Shown: piece after piece, positions 8,139 through 15,651 of the stretch
How the letters are laid out: the number at the start of each line of letters is the position of its first letter
How positions within the stretch are numbered: the first letter of the stretch is position 1
Assembly: GCA_934121925.1 (NCBI GenBank)
Contig: CAKOVK010000013.1
Location: forward strand, 1-38,173
DNA: 38,173 nucleotides
Direction of reading: 5' to 3'
Source: an uncultured Clostridia bacterium
GTDB taxonomy: Bacteria; Bacillota; Clostridia; TANB77; CAG-508
The notes under the pieces: generated by a model
The model's database searches: none
Told to the model about the DNA's origin: nothing
What the model saw: the letters and a program-made list of their open reading frames with translations, nothing else
Position numbers and translations under genes: made by a program

Positions 8139-8615
8139 ATGAAACGTTTTTTTTCAATTGTAATGGTTCTTGTTCTTTGCCTTGCAATATCTGTACCTGC
8201 ATTTGCGACAGATAGCAATGCAAATGCACTCGCTGAAGCCTCTATTTCACCGGAGAACAACGCAGGTGAACTTGCTGAAGCTGCTACTCCGCGGTCAAGC
8301 GGGTATGGTCAAGGATACGGATACGCAGGTTCTTTCAATGTCTATGTTCCTAGCGGAACATCTTCAGGTAAAGTGACTATAAGAATCACCAGTCCTGACC
8401 AAAATCAGTTGGTTTATTTTAAAGTAACCGATAAGAATGGTCGCATTGTTTGGGATCATTCTAAATTCGACACTCCCGGCAAAATGGGCGTGTATCCTCA
8501 AAACGGTGCTGAAATTATAAGCCCCACTTTTTCAAACGCTATCGCTGGAAATTATACTGTAACATTTACATCGTTAGTTCAGGTAACCGTAGATTGTTGG
8601 GTATATAACTGGTAA
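8139..8615 (+). CDS. Secreted beta-rich protein, probably acquired
   Basis: I do not recognise this 158-residue protein. Residues 1-23 are a typical signal peptide ending AFA, followed by a low-complexity Ala/Glu/Asn linker (to about 50), a Gly/Tyr stretch (SGYGQGYGYAG) and a domain of alternating short strands that could be a beta-sandwich. Its bases stand apart from every neighbour: it uses GCG, CCG, CGC, GGC, TCC and an in-frame CGG freely. An 11-base inverted repeat (AAGATGTCCTA at 8104-8114; TAGGACATCTT at 8641-8651) brackets it. I infer recent transfer of a single-gene cassette. AAAGGAAA precedes the ATG. Confidence 0.75.
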   Translation: MKRFFSIVMVLVLCLAISVPAFATDSNANALAEASISPENNAGELAEAATPRSSGYGQGYGYAGSFNVYVPSGTSSGKVTIRITSPDQNQLVYFKVTDKNGRIVWDHSKFDTPGKMGVYPQNGAEIISPTFSNAIAGNYTVTFTSLVQVTVDCWVYNW

Positions 8616-8653
8616 ACTAATCAAATAAGTAATTAATTCTTAGGACATCTTGG

Positions 8654-8684
8654 GAGGCACATCTTAATAGGTGTGCCTCTTTCT
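8654..8684 (+). terminator. Terminator of the secreted protein gene
   Basis: GAGGCACA pairs with TGTGCCTC around TCTTAATAGG, followed by TTTCT. Confidence 0.85.
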
Positions 8685-8686
8685 AT

Positions 8687-8714
8687 GAAAAAGGATTCAG
8701 TTAATCTGAACCCT
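8687..8714 (-). terminator. Terminator of sigma/anti-sigma operon 2
   Basis: On the minus strand GGGTTCAG pairs with CTGAATCC and runs into TTTTT. It lies 12 bases beyond the stop of the anti-sigma gene and faces the terminator of the secreted protein gene. Confidence 0.8.
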
Positions 8715-8725
8715 CTTAATACTAT

Positions 8726-9544
8726 TTAATTAATTTTTGTATAATTTTCTAAATTAGGTAATTTTACATCATTCTCCATTACAATATTAGTTTCAACTTT
8801 ATATTCTGTTGTTTGACCTGCATAATCATTTCTAATAATAAACATCGTTTCTTTATCTACCCATATTTTTTCACCTTCAAAATTTATTACATAGCATTGA
8901 TAATCCCCGTATTCTTCCTCATGGATATCTATTCCCTTAGTTAATATTAACTTCAATAAATCACTCTTTTTTTCAGTATTAAATAATCCATAAGTCCCTA
9001 AACTAATTCTTGAGTCAAGTCCTAGAGGCGGAGATTTTTTATCAAGTATTAAATATTTATTTTCGTCTTCAATAATCATATATTTTGTATTTTCATTTTC
9101 CCAGAAATCTCCTTTATCATTAAGTTTCAAATAACTAATACCATCTTTATATAGCATTTCTGTAATAGCACCAGTTCGTCCATCTCTTTGAATTAATTTA
9201 TAGTTATTTCCAATATTATAGTCTATATTATGGTCAAATATTTTAGATATAATTTTCCATTGATAAAATCTTACGCCAAAGAATATTAAAACAAATACAA
9301 CTACAAAAGCAATTAAAACTTTTAGATAAATCATCTTTCTTCTGTATTTCTTTAAATAATCAATTTGTTTCTTTGCACTTTTTTGCTCATTAACTGTATT
9401 TTTTTTCATAGCATCTAATGTCTTTTTACATTCTTTACATTCCACCAAATGATTATCAATAAACTCATTTGTTTCTTTAGTTGTTAAGCTTTCAATATAA
9501 TTTGGTAGTAAATCTTGAATAATTTTACATTCTTTTTTATTCAT
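8726..9544 (-). CDS. Zinc-finger membrane anti-sigma factor, copy 2
   Basis: A 272-residue paralogue of the anti-sigma factor at 6223. The zinc motif H-x3-C-x2-C is HLVECKEC after CKIIQDLLPNY, the membrane helix lies at about residues 73-95, and the external domain ends with a lipoprotein-sensor-like region (...YQCYVINFEGEKIWVDKETMF...) that recalls outer-surface beta-rich sensors but is not firmly identified. I start at the ATG at 9544, where GAGGAGG is ten bases upstream and the N-terminus aligns with the paralogue; ATG 9550 is the alternative. It overlaps the sigma gene by eight bases. Confidence 0.86.
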   Translation of the reverse strand: MNKKECKIIQDLLPNYIESLTTKETNEFIDNHLVECKECKKTLDAMKKNTVNEQKSAKKQIDYLKKYRRKMIYLKVLIAFVVVFVLIFFGVRFYQWKIISKIFDHNIDYNIGNNYKLIQRDGRTGAITEMLYKDGISYLKLNDKGDFWENENTKYMIIEDENKYLILDKKSPPLGLDSRISLGTYGLFNTEKKSDLLKLILTKGIDIHEEEYGDYQCYVINFEGEKIWVDKETMFIIRNDYAGQTTEYKVETNIVMENDVKLPNLENYTKIN

Positions 9545-10019
9545 TTTCATCAACCTCCTCTAATTTTTTCTTTGCTCTATAAAATGTTACTCTCGCCCAT
9601 GTTTCAGTTTTTCCTAAGATATCTCCTATCTCCTTGAAAGATAATTCTCCTGTAATTCTTAAATGAACAACCTCTTTAGAATTACTTTCAAGACTTTGCA
9701 TTTTTTTATATAAATTAATTTTTTCATCTTTAAGAACAACTGCGTCTTCTATTTTTGTAACATCTTCTAAGCAGTTTAGATTTTCATTACTATCAATTCT
9801 TTTTCTTTTGTTTTGGTCATTGATGAGCAAATTTTTTGCGATTTTGCAAAGCCATACCGAAATTTTACATTGACCTCTAAAAGTATTTATTTTCTCTATT
9901 GCTTTGCAAAAGGTTTCTTGGGTAAGTTCTTCAGAATAATTTGCATCATGTGTTAGATATAACAAATATTTATATACCGTACTAAAATACTCATTATATA
10001 GTTTTTCAATATCCTGCAT
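9537..10019 (-). CDS. ECF-family RNA polymerase sigma factor, copy 2
   Basis: A 160-residue sigma factor with region 2 (SEELTQETFCKAIEKINTFRGQCKISVWLC) split here by its motifs SEELTQETF and FRGQCKISVWLC, and region 4 with LRITGELSFKEIG and ETWARVTFYRAKKKL. It matches copy 1 in length and in nearly every motif. The start is the ATG at 10019, with AAAGGGGGAA eleven bases upstream; an in-frame upstream codon at 10046 would overlap that site. It is co-transcribed with its anti-sigma factor and probably autoregulated. Confidence 0.9.
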   Translation of the reverse strand: MQDIEKLYNEYFSTVYKYLLYLTHDANYSEELTQETFCKAIEKINTFRGQCKISVWLCKIAKNLLINDQNKRKRIDSNENLNCLEDVTKIEDAVVLKDEKINLYKKMQSLESNSKEVVHLRITGELSFKEIGDILGKTETWARVTFYRAKKKLEEVDENE

Positions 10020-10034
10020 AACTTTTCCCCCTTT

Positions 10035-10067
10035 ATTATAAGACAATTGAAAATTAATTTTGTTACA
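10035..10067 (-). promoter_or_regulatory. Candidate autoregulatory ECF-sigma promoter, copy 2
   Basis: On the minus strand TGTAAC (10067-10062) precedes CTTATAAT (10042-10035) by 19 bases and follows a T-run and ATAAA, as in front of sigma copy 1. Only the shared pattern supports it. Confidence 0.45.
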
Positions 10068-10109
10068 GTTTTATAAAAAAATTATAACATAATTTATTTT
10101 ACATTTCTA

Positions 10110-10343
10110 TGCCAAGAGGGACGGGGAATTTTGGCACAAATTAAAAAATTTTATAAGAGAATATAAAATTCGACAAATTAGTTAAAGAAAAAAATGATAT
10201 AAACTTTAATATTTATATCATTTTTTTGTTATATATATTTCATTTAGAACAATTTCTGAAATTATTAATATAAATAGAGAAAAATTAAGAAGAGAATATA
10301 ACAAAATATAAAAGTGTGCCAAAATTCCCCGTCCCTTTTGGCA
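10110..10343. mobile_element. RAYT-derived deletion element (MITE) B
   Basis: A 234-bp derivative with both palindromes, the inverted-loop hairpin and the transposase gene tail. It is nearly identical to copy C, and the next 49 bases to the right are also shared with copy C. Confidence 0.92.
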
Positions 10344-10392
10344 GAAATATACTAAAGTTTAGGAAGTATGATATAATAGGTACAAATAGTAA
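10344..10392 (+). promoter_or_regulatory. Duplicated promoter block next to MITE B
   Basis: These 49 bases recur exactly at 11773-11821, also just right of a MITE. They contain an extended -10 promoter, TATGATATAAT, with TATAAT at 10372-10377. Both copies sit in front of a membrane-protein gene in the same orientation. Confidence 0.75.
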
Positions 10393-10420
10393 GTTATCGT
10401 TGAGAAAGAAGTGTTGATAT

Positions 10421-11497
10421 ATGAAGAAAAAAATAAGTTTAATGGCAAGTATGGTATTATATTTGATTGCTATAATTATTTTAATATATTATTTTAGTTT
10501 AGAGTTTAATGAATTATTACATTTAAGTCCAACTGGAAGAATAGTATTATTACTATTAAGTTGTCTTATTATGTATTTTGGTGGATTAGCTTTAACTAAA
10601 TATATAGATGAAAAATATAAGAATAAAGTTTTAAAAATAAATATAGGTATATGGTTTATTTTATATATTATATTGTTATCAACACTTACTTTATTTGATG
10701 ATTATTTTTTTAGAGGAGATTTTAATATATTAAATTGGAATAGTGAGTTGTTTAAAAACTATATGTCTAACTCATTTAATTTAATTCCATTTAAAACAAT
10801 TTTTGGTTACATTACAAAATTTATTAGTGGAGATATTGCACCATATATATTTATATATAATATTTTAGGAAATGCAGTTGCTTTAATGCCTTTTGCTTTT
10901 TTCTTACCAATATTATTTGAAAAACAAAAGAAATTAAAAAACTTTTTACTAACAATGATTTGTATAGTTGTGGGTATTGAACTATTGCAATTTATTACAA
11001 TATCTGGTTGCTGTGATATTGATGATGTGATTCTAAATGTATTAGGTTCATTAATTATGTTTGTAATATTGCGAATATCATCTATAAACAAATTTTTAAG
11101 AAACATAGTCCTTTTAGAAAAAAATAAAATTGATTATAAAGATTTAATAAAAAAGATTATTATTATTTTAATACCAATTATCTGTATTATTGGAGTTGTT
11201 TTTATAAGTGAAAATAAGTATATAGATAAAAACAGTCAAACTTTTACACACTTAAAGATAATAGATAAAACAAAAGAAGAAAATATTACATGTAATACTG
11301 CATTAGAACAATTTTATGAAGATAAAGAATATATATATTATTTTCCTTGCGAAAAAAGTAAATATGTAATAGTTATATATTCTAATGGTTATCAAGAAAC
11401 TGTAAAATCATCTTTAGAATATGGAGATATAACTATTGAAGATTTAGAAAAAAATAACATAGAATTTATCAAACAGAAGAAAGATATGAGTAATTGA
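10421..11497 (+). CDS. VanZ-family membrane protein
   Basis: A 358-residue protein with about seven membrane helices in the first 260 residues and a soluble tail of about 90. The VanZ-like core is visible as SFNLIPFKTI, NILGNAVALMPFAFFLP, VGIELLQF and DIDDVILNVLGS. VanZ-like proteins are linked to teicoplanin and lipoglycopeptide tolerance, but most chromosomal members have no proven role. The C-terminal extracytoplasmic extension (about 265-358) is unlike short VanZ proteins and is not recognised. The gene is transcribed alone from the promoter block beside MITE B. Confidence 0.83.
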   Translation: MKKKISLMASMVLYLIAIIILIYYFSLEFNELLHLSPTGRIVLLLLSCLIMYFGGLALTKYIDEKYKNKVLKINIGIWFILYIILLSTLTLFDDYFFRGDFNILNWNSELFKNYMSNSFNLIPFKTIFGYITKFISGDIAPYIFIYNILGNAVALMPFAFFLPILFEKQKKLKNFLLTMICIVVGIELLQFITISGCCDIDDVILNVLGSLIMFVILRISSINKFLRNIVLLEKNKIDYKDLIKKIIIILIPIICIIGVVFISENKYIDKNSQTFTHLKIIDKTKEENITCNTALEQFYEDKEYIYYFPCEKSKYVIVIYSNGYQETVKSSLEYGDITIEDLEKNNIEFIKQKKDMSN

Positions 11498-11538
11498 CAA
11501 ATTACAAGTTGATAATTGAATGAATTTGTGCCAAGAGG

Positions 11539-11772
11539 TGCCAAGAGGGACGGGGAATTTTGGCACAAATTAAAAATTTTTATAAGAGAATATAAAATTC
11601 GACAAATTAGTTAAAGAAAAAAATGATATAAACTTTAATATTTATATCATTTTTTTGTTATATATATTTCATTTAGAACAATTTCTGAAATTATTAATAT
11701 AAATAGAGAAAAATTAAGAAGAGAATATAACAAAATATAAAAGTGTGCCAAAATTCCCCGTCCCTTTTGGCA
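11539..11772. mobile_element. RAYT-derived deletion element (MITE) C
   Basis: A 234-bp copy nearly identical to B. A partial extra end (TGCCAAGAGG at 11529-11538) directly abuts its left side, a trace of a second insertion or of replication slippage at the end. Confidence 0.92.
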
Positions 11773-11821
11773 GAAATATACTAAAGTTTAGGAAGTATGA
11801 TATAATAGGTACAAATAGTAA
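11773..11821 (+). promoter_or_regulatory. Duplicated promoter block next to MITE C
   Basis: This is identical to 10344-10392, with TATAAT at 11801-11806 in an extended -10 context. It probably drives the TraX-like gene 20 bases further on. Confidence 0.75.
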
Positions 11822-11841
11822 TTTATAAGGGAGAGAATTGT

Positions 11842-12585
11842 ATGAAAAAACTAAATTCTAATCATTTGAAAATAATTGCTATAATAGCTATGACAATAGA
11901 TCATATAGCAGATTTAGTATATCCTAATATGCCCAATAATATAATTTCTAACATACTTCATATAATTGGTAGATTAACAGCACCTATTATGTTTTTCTTT
12001 ATTTGTGAAGGATTCTATTATACAAAAAATTTGAAGAAATATATTATAAGATTATTTAGTTTTGCCTTTATATCTCATTTTGCATATTGTTTTGCATTTG
12101 GAATAAACTTTATACCATTTAGCACCGGAAATATTTTCAATCAAACAAGTATTATGTGGTCATTTGCTTGGGCAGTAGTAGCTCTTTATATTGTAAATGG
12201 AAAAAATAATTTAAAAGAATGGCAAAAATGGTTATTTATTATTTTAATAAATTTAATAACTTTTTCTTCTGACTGGAGTTGTATTGCAGTAATGGCAATA
12301 TTAACAATGTATAGTAATAGAGATAATTTAAATAAGCAAATAAATGGTATGATGTTTTGGGTATCAATATATGCAATAATTTCCTTTTTCTTTGTAAATA
12401 AGATATATGGAATAATTCAATTATTTGTAATATTAGTTTATCCGTTATTAAAACAATATAATGGTAAAAAAGGAAAAGTAAATTGGTTAAAATGGTTTTT
12501 CTACATATATTATCCTGCTCATTTAGTAGTTGTAGGAATATTAAGAATAATGATATATGGGAATATACCATTACTATTCAATTAA
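11842..12585 (+). CDS. TraX-family membrane protein
   Basis: A 247-residue, eight-to-nine-helix protein. The N-terminus shows the TraX pattern: LKIIAIIAMTIDHIA, then GRLTAPIMFFFICEGFYYTKN and RLFSFAFISHFAYCFAFG. TraX was first described as the F-pilin N-acetyltransferase; chromosomal Firmicute homologues are likely acyltransferase-like proteins acting on surface molecules, with unknown substrate. GGGAGAG precedes the ATG. No conjugation gene is nearby, so a conjugative role is unlikely. It shares its promoter block with the VanZ-like gene. Confidence 0.85.
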   Translation: MKKLNSNHLKIIAIIAMTIDHIADLVYPNMPNNIISNILHIIGRLTAPIMFFFICEGFYYTKNLKKYIIRLFSFAFISHFAYCFAFGINFIPFSTGNIFNQTSIMWSFAWAVVALYIVNGKNNLKEWQKWLFIILINLITFSSDWSCIAVMAILTMYSNRDNLNKQINGMMFWVSIYAIISFFFVNKIYGIIQLFVILVYPLLKQYNGKKGKVNWLKWFFYIYYPAHLVVVGILRIMIYGNIPLLFN

Positions 12586-12612
12586 ACAAATTACAAGTTA
12601 TATGTTTATATA

Positions 12613-12646
12613 AAGGACAATATCTATAAAATATTGTTCTTTTTCT
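12613..12646 (+). terminator. Terminator of the TraX-like gene
   Basis: AGGACAATAT pairs with ATATTGTTCT (one G-T pair) around CTATAAA, followed by TTTTCT. The next ~270 bases, to MITE D, hold no convincing gene or RNA. Confidence 0.75.
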
Positions 12647-12914
12647 ATTGTTAATAAATATTAAAAAGAATAAATTAAAGGCACAAAAAAGGAACATTTT
12701 TATGTACTATAAACATACTAAAAAGAACTTTGATAAGTACAAAAATAGGTATAAATATATGTACTTTAAAAATGAAGAAAAGTTAAATTCTTGTATCAGC
12801 AAGCAATGAATTTGTTCACACGAAATTCTGCATAATGGGAAAATTCCCAATCCCATCTTAAAAAAAATAAAATTAAAAACATTCTTATATTTACTTTTAA
12901 AATTTAGACAAATA

Positions 12915-13148
12915 TGCCAAGAGGGACGGGGAATTTTGGCACAAATTAAAAATTTTTATAAGAGAATATAAAATTCGACAAATTAGTTAAAGAAAAAAAT
13001 GATATAAACTTTAATATTTATATCATTTTTTTGTTATATATATTTCATTTAGAACAATTTCTGAAATTATTAATATAAATAGAGAAAAATTAAGAAGAGA
13101 ATATAATAAAATATAAAACTGTGCCAAAATTCCCCGTCCCTTTTGGCA
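12915..13148. mobile_element. RAYT-derived deletion element (MITE) D
   Basis: A 234-bp derivative of the same family and orientation as A-C, with the inverted hairpin loop. Its right end is joined directly to an open frame that lacks a start, so it marks a truncation or rearrangement. Confidence 0.92.
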
Positions 13149-13149
13149 C

Positions 13150-13350
13150 AATTTAGATTTTGACTATATCAAAAATTTGATAAAAAAATTAAAAGAGTTT
13201 GAAGAAAAATATGGTGAATTATATAATGATGAAAAAAATAACCTATTAAAATTTAAAGAAATATTAATCGATTTAGATACTGGCTCAAATGGAATGAAAA
13301 ATATATATGAAAAAATGAATAATATATATAATTTTATAGAAGATTATTAA
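13150..13350 (+). pseudogene. 3' fragment of an unknown gene cut at MITE D
   Basis: The frame enters from the MITE end without a start codon and encodes about 66 residues before TAA at 13348. The peptide is charged and helical (DYIKNLIKKLKEFEEKYGEL..., then ...MKNIYEKMNNIYNFIEDY). The coding look, with dense AAA/GAA/TTA codons and no stops, supports a real gene tail. No 5' part lies on the left side of the MITE. The family is unknown. Between here and 13490 I see only AT-rich sequence with repeated GAATGC words. Confidence 0.5.
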
Positions 13351-13492
13351 AAGTAATATATTCAAAAATCAAGAACTTATATAGGTTGCCAAGAATATAA
13401 AACTGAATGTAATTATTGCATTCAACAAAATAATTATGAATGCAAATTTGAATGCATTAACACAAATATAGAGAAATTTTGAAAAAGTTTGA

Positions 13493-13520
13493 GAAATAAA
13501 AAAAGGCTTAAAATAGCCTT
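13493..13520 (-). terminator. Second terminator behind tRNA-Pro
   Basis: On the minus strand AAGGCT and AGCCTT pair around ATTTTA and run into eight T. It backs up the hairpin that directly follows the tRNA. Confidence 0.65.
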
Positions 13521-13525
13521 AAACA

Positions 13526-13556
13526 TAAAAAATAGAGACTGTGAAAGTCTCTATTT
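13526..13556 (-). terminator. Terminator of tRNA-Pro
   Basis: On the minus strand AATAGAGACT and AGTCTCTATT form a stem around TTCAC, then TTTT. It starts two bases after the CCA end. Confidence 0.85.
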
Positions 13557-13557
13557 T

Positions 13558-13633
13558 TGGTCGGGGTGACACGAATCGAACGTGCTACCTCATGGTCCCA
13601 AACCACGCGCTCTACCAAATGAGCTACACCCCG
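13558..13633 (-). tRNA. tRNA-Pro (anticodon UGG)
   Basis: The cloverleaf folds fully: acceptor CGGGGTG/CACCCCG, D-arm with AGCTCATTTGGTAGAGC, anticodon arm CGTGG-TTTGGGA-CCATG giving UGG, T-arm GCACG-TTCGATT-CGTGT, discriminator A and an encoded CCA. Confidence 0.96.
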
Positions 13634-13661
13634 AAATACTTTAAAAATCACGTGCTTATAA

Positions 13662-13690
13662 ATAATAGCACATTTTTTTTTACTTTGCAA
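13662..13690 (-). promoter_or_regulatory. Promoter of tRNA-Pro
   Basis: On the minus strand TTGCAA (13690-13685) and TATTAT (13667-13662) are 17 bases apart, about 30 bases before the tRNA. Confidence 0.7.
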
Positions 13691-13719
13691 GGCTTTTTTA
13701 TAAATTTTCGTAATAAAAG

Positions 13720-13748
13720 TTTACAATTTACATAAATATTGATATAAT
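13720..13748 (+). promoter_or_regulatory. Promoter of adenine deaminase
   Basis: TTTACA (13720-13725) and a perfect TATAAT (13743-13748) are 17 bases apart. The leader to the ATG is about 30 bases, so no riboswitch fits here. Confidence 0.8.
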
Positions 13749-13783
13749 TAAATAGTTGAAAATTGAATAAAAAGAGGGATATT

Positions 13784-15538
13784 ATGCAAAAGGTAGATTT
13801 AGTATTAAGAAATGCAAAATATTTAGATGTGGATAAAAGAGAATTTGTAGAAGGAGATATAGCAATAAAGGATGGCAAAATTGTTGGAATAAATGGAAAT
13901 TTTTCTGGAAAGGAAGAGAAAGATCTAACAGGTAAATACATAACACCAGGATTTATAGATGGTCATATACACTTGGAGAGTTCTGTAATTTCACCAGAGG
14001 ATTTTGCAAAAATAGCAAGTATACATGGAACAACCGCAGTAGTTACAGATCCACATGAAATAGCAAACGTATGTGGAATAGACGGAATAAAATACATGTT
14101 AGAAAAGACTAAAAACCTACCTATATCTGTATATGCAATGGTTTCATCTTGCGTACCAGCAACAGAGTTTGATGAATCGTTTGCAAATTTGGATAGTGAA
14201 GCAACAAAAAAATGCTTTGACTTAGACCCAGATAGAATATTAGGATTAGCAGAAATGATGAATTTCCCAGGAGTTATATTTAAAAATCCAGAAGTTTTAG
14301 CAAAAATAGAAATAGCAAAAAAATTGGGAAAAAGAGTAGATGGACATGCACCTGGTTTAACAGGCGAAGATCTAAAAAAATATATTTCAGCAGGAATAGA
14401 ATCAGATCACGAATGTAGCACAATTGAAGAGGCAATAGAAAAAATAAATGTAGCAAAAGAACTAGGTCAAGAATTTTATATTATGATAAGACAAGGAACA
14501 GCAGCAAAAAATCTAGAGGCATTAGCAAAATTAATGAATATGCCAGAATACAGAGATTGCTGTATGTTTTCAACAGATGACAAACATCCAGAAGAATTAA
14601 AAAATGAAGGACATATTGATTCGATTATAAGAAAAGCAATAAGTTTAGGAGTAAAACCAGAAGACGCATATATTACAGCAACAAAAAATGCTGCAGAGTA
14701 TTTTAGACTAGAAAATTTAGGAAAAATAGAAGTTGGTAGACAAGCAGATTTAGCAATTTTAGATGATATAAAATCGGTAGAAATAAATTCTGTATATAAA
14801 AACGGAGAAGAAATGACAAGCGAAAAATTAAAAGAGTGGCCTAAAAATGAAGTAGAAGAAGGACTAGAAGAAAGAGTAAGAAATTCAATAAATATGAGAG
14901 AAGTTACAGTTGAAGATATTAGTTGCAAAGGACAAGCAAAACAAGTAATTGGATTGGTTCCAGGAGAGATTATAACAACAGATGCAGGTGTAGCAAAAGA
15001 TTATGATTTGGAAAATGATATTATAAAAGTAGTTGTAATAGAATCACATAAGGGAACAATGCATATGGGAACTGCATATTTAAAAGGTATGGGATTAAAA
15101 AAAGGAGCTGTTGGCACAACAGTTGCACATGATTCACATTATATGATACTTGCAGGAACAAATGACGAAGATATAGCAAAAGCAGCAAATGAAATTGCTA
15201 AAATGCAAGGTGGAAAAATATATGTAGAAAACGGAGAAGTAAAAGCAAGCTTAGCATTACCAATAGCAGGCTTAATGACAGATGAAAATCCGAATACTGT
15301 AATTAAAAAAATGGAAGCATTAAAGGAAAATGCACAAGTAAAAAAAGGAATAGATCCATATATGAATTTATCATTTGTAAGTCTTGTGGCAATATATGGT
15401 TGTAGATTGGTACCAGGTGGACCAGTTAATGTAAAAAAATGGAGAATGATCACACCAGAAGAATTAGAACAGAAGTATGTGGAGCAAGAAGAGAAAAAAA
15501 CAGGTGTAACTCAGTCAGATGATGGAGAAAGCAGATAA
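13784..15538 (+). CDS. ade: Adenine deaminase
   Basis: This metal-dependent amidohydrolase converts adenine to hypoxanthine and ammonia for purine salvage in the cytosol. The 584-residue length suits the family. Metal and catalytic motifs are in order: GFIDGHIHLESS, VTDPHEIANVCG, VDGHAPGL, STDDKHP, and in the C-terminal adenine-deaminase domain TVAHDSHYMILAGTND and the Met/Thr-rich HKGTMHMGTAYLKG. I start at the ATG at 13784, preceded by AGAGGG; a TTG at 13763 has no ribosome site. The last ~20 residues (EQEEKKTGVTQSDDGESR) are an extra charged tail. It is monocistronic, with its own promoter. Confidence 0.96.
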   Translation: MQKVDLVLRNAKYLDVDKREFVEGDIAIKDGKIVGINGNFSGKEEKDLTGKYITPGFIDGHIHLESSVISPEDFAKIASIHGTTAVVTDPHEIANVCGIDGIKYMLEKTKNLPISVYAMVSSCVPATEFDESFANLDSEATKKCFDLDPDRILGLAEMMNFPGVIFKNPEVLAKIEIAKKLGKRVDGHAPGLTGEDLKKYISAGIESDHECSTIEEAIEKINVAKELGQEFYIMIRQGTAAKNLEALAKLMNMPEYRDCCMFSTDDKHPEELKNEGHIDSIIRKAISLGVKPEDAYITATKNAAEYFRLENLGKIEVGRQADLAILDDIKSVEINSVYKNGEEMTSEKLKEWPKNEVEEGLEERVRNSINMREVTVEDISCKGQAKQVIGLVPGEIITTDAGVAKDYDLENDIIKVVVIESHKGTMHMGTAYLKGMGLKKGAVGTTVAHDSHYMILAGTNDEDIAKAANEIAKMQGGKIYVENGEVKASLALPIAGLMTDENPNTVIKKMEALKENAQVKKGIDPYMNLSFVSLVAIYGCRLVPGGPVNVKKWRMITPEELEQKYVEQEEKKTGVTQSDDGESR

Positions 15539-15549
15539 AATATACGTTA

Positions 15550-15578
15550 TTGCTATAAAAACTGAAATATGATAAAAT
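15550..15578 (+). promoter_or_regulatory. Promoter of the zinc-ribbon protein gene
   Basis: TTGCTA (15550-15555) and TAAAAT (15573-15578) are 17 bases apart, about 70 bases before the start codon. Confidence 0.65.
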
Positions 15579-15651
15579 ACTTATGTTAACACTTATTAAA
15601 ACCAATTCATTTTAACAAAAATTAATCAAATTACAAAAGGGAGTTGACATC

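Noticed and set aside
11842..12585. Evidence of a conjugative element from the TraX-like gene
   Set aside because: No relaxase, coupling protein, integrase or other transfer gene lies nearby, and TraX-like proteins are widespread on chromosomes.
12701..12808. 35-codon frame rich in Lys and Tyr between the TraX-like gene and MITE D
   Set aside because: AGGAA precedes the ATG, but the length, composition and lack of any family signal make it indistinguishable from chance in such A/T-rich DNA.
4187..13148. CRISPR array, suggested by the regularly recurring palindromes
   Set aside because: The repeats come in paired inverted ends around transposase-derived sequence, kilobases apart, with no spacers and no cas genes.
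13379..13482. Cysteine-rich frame before the tRNA-Pro terminators
   Set aside because: It has no start codon and follows stops in the same frame. It may be another gene relic, but the repeated GAATGC words explain the cysteines.
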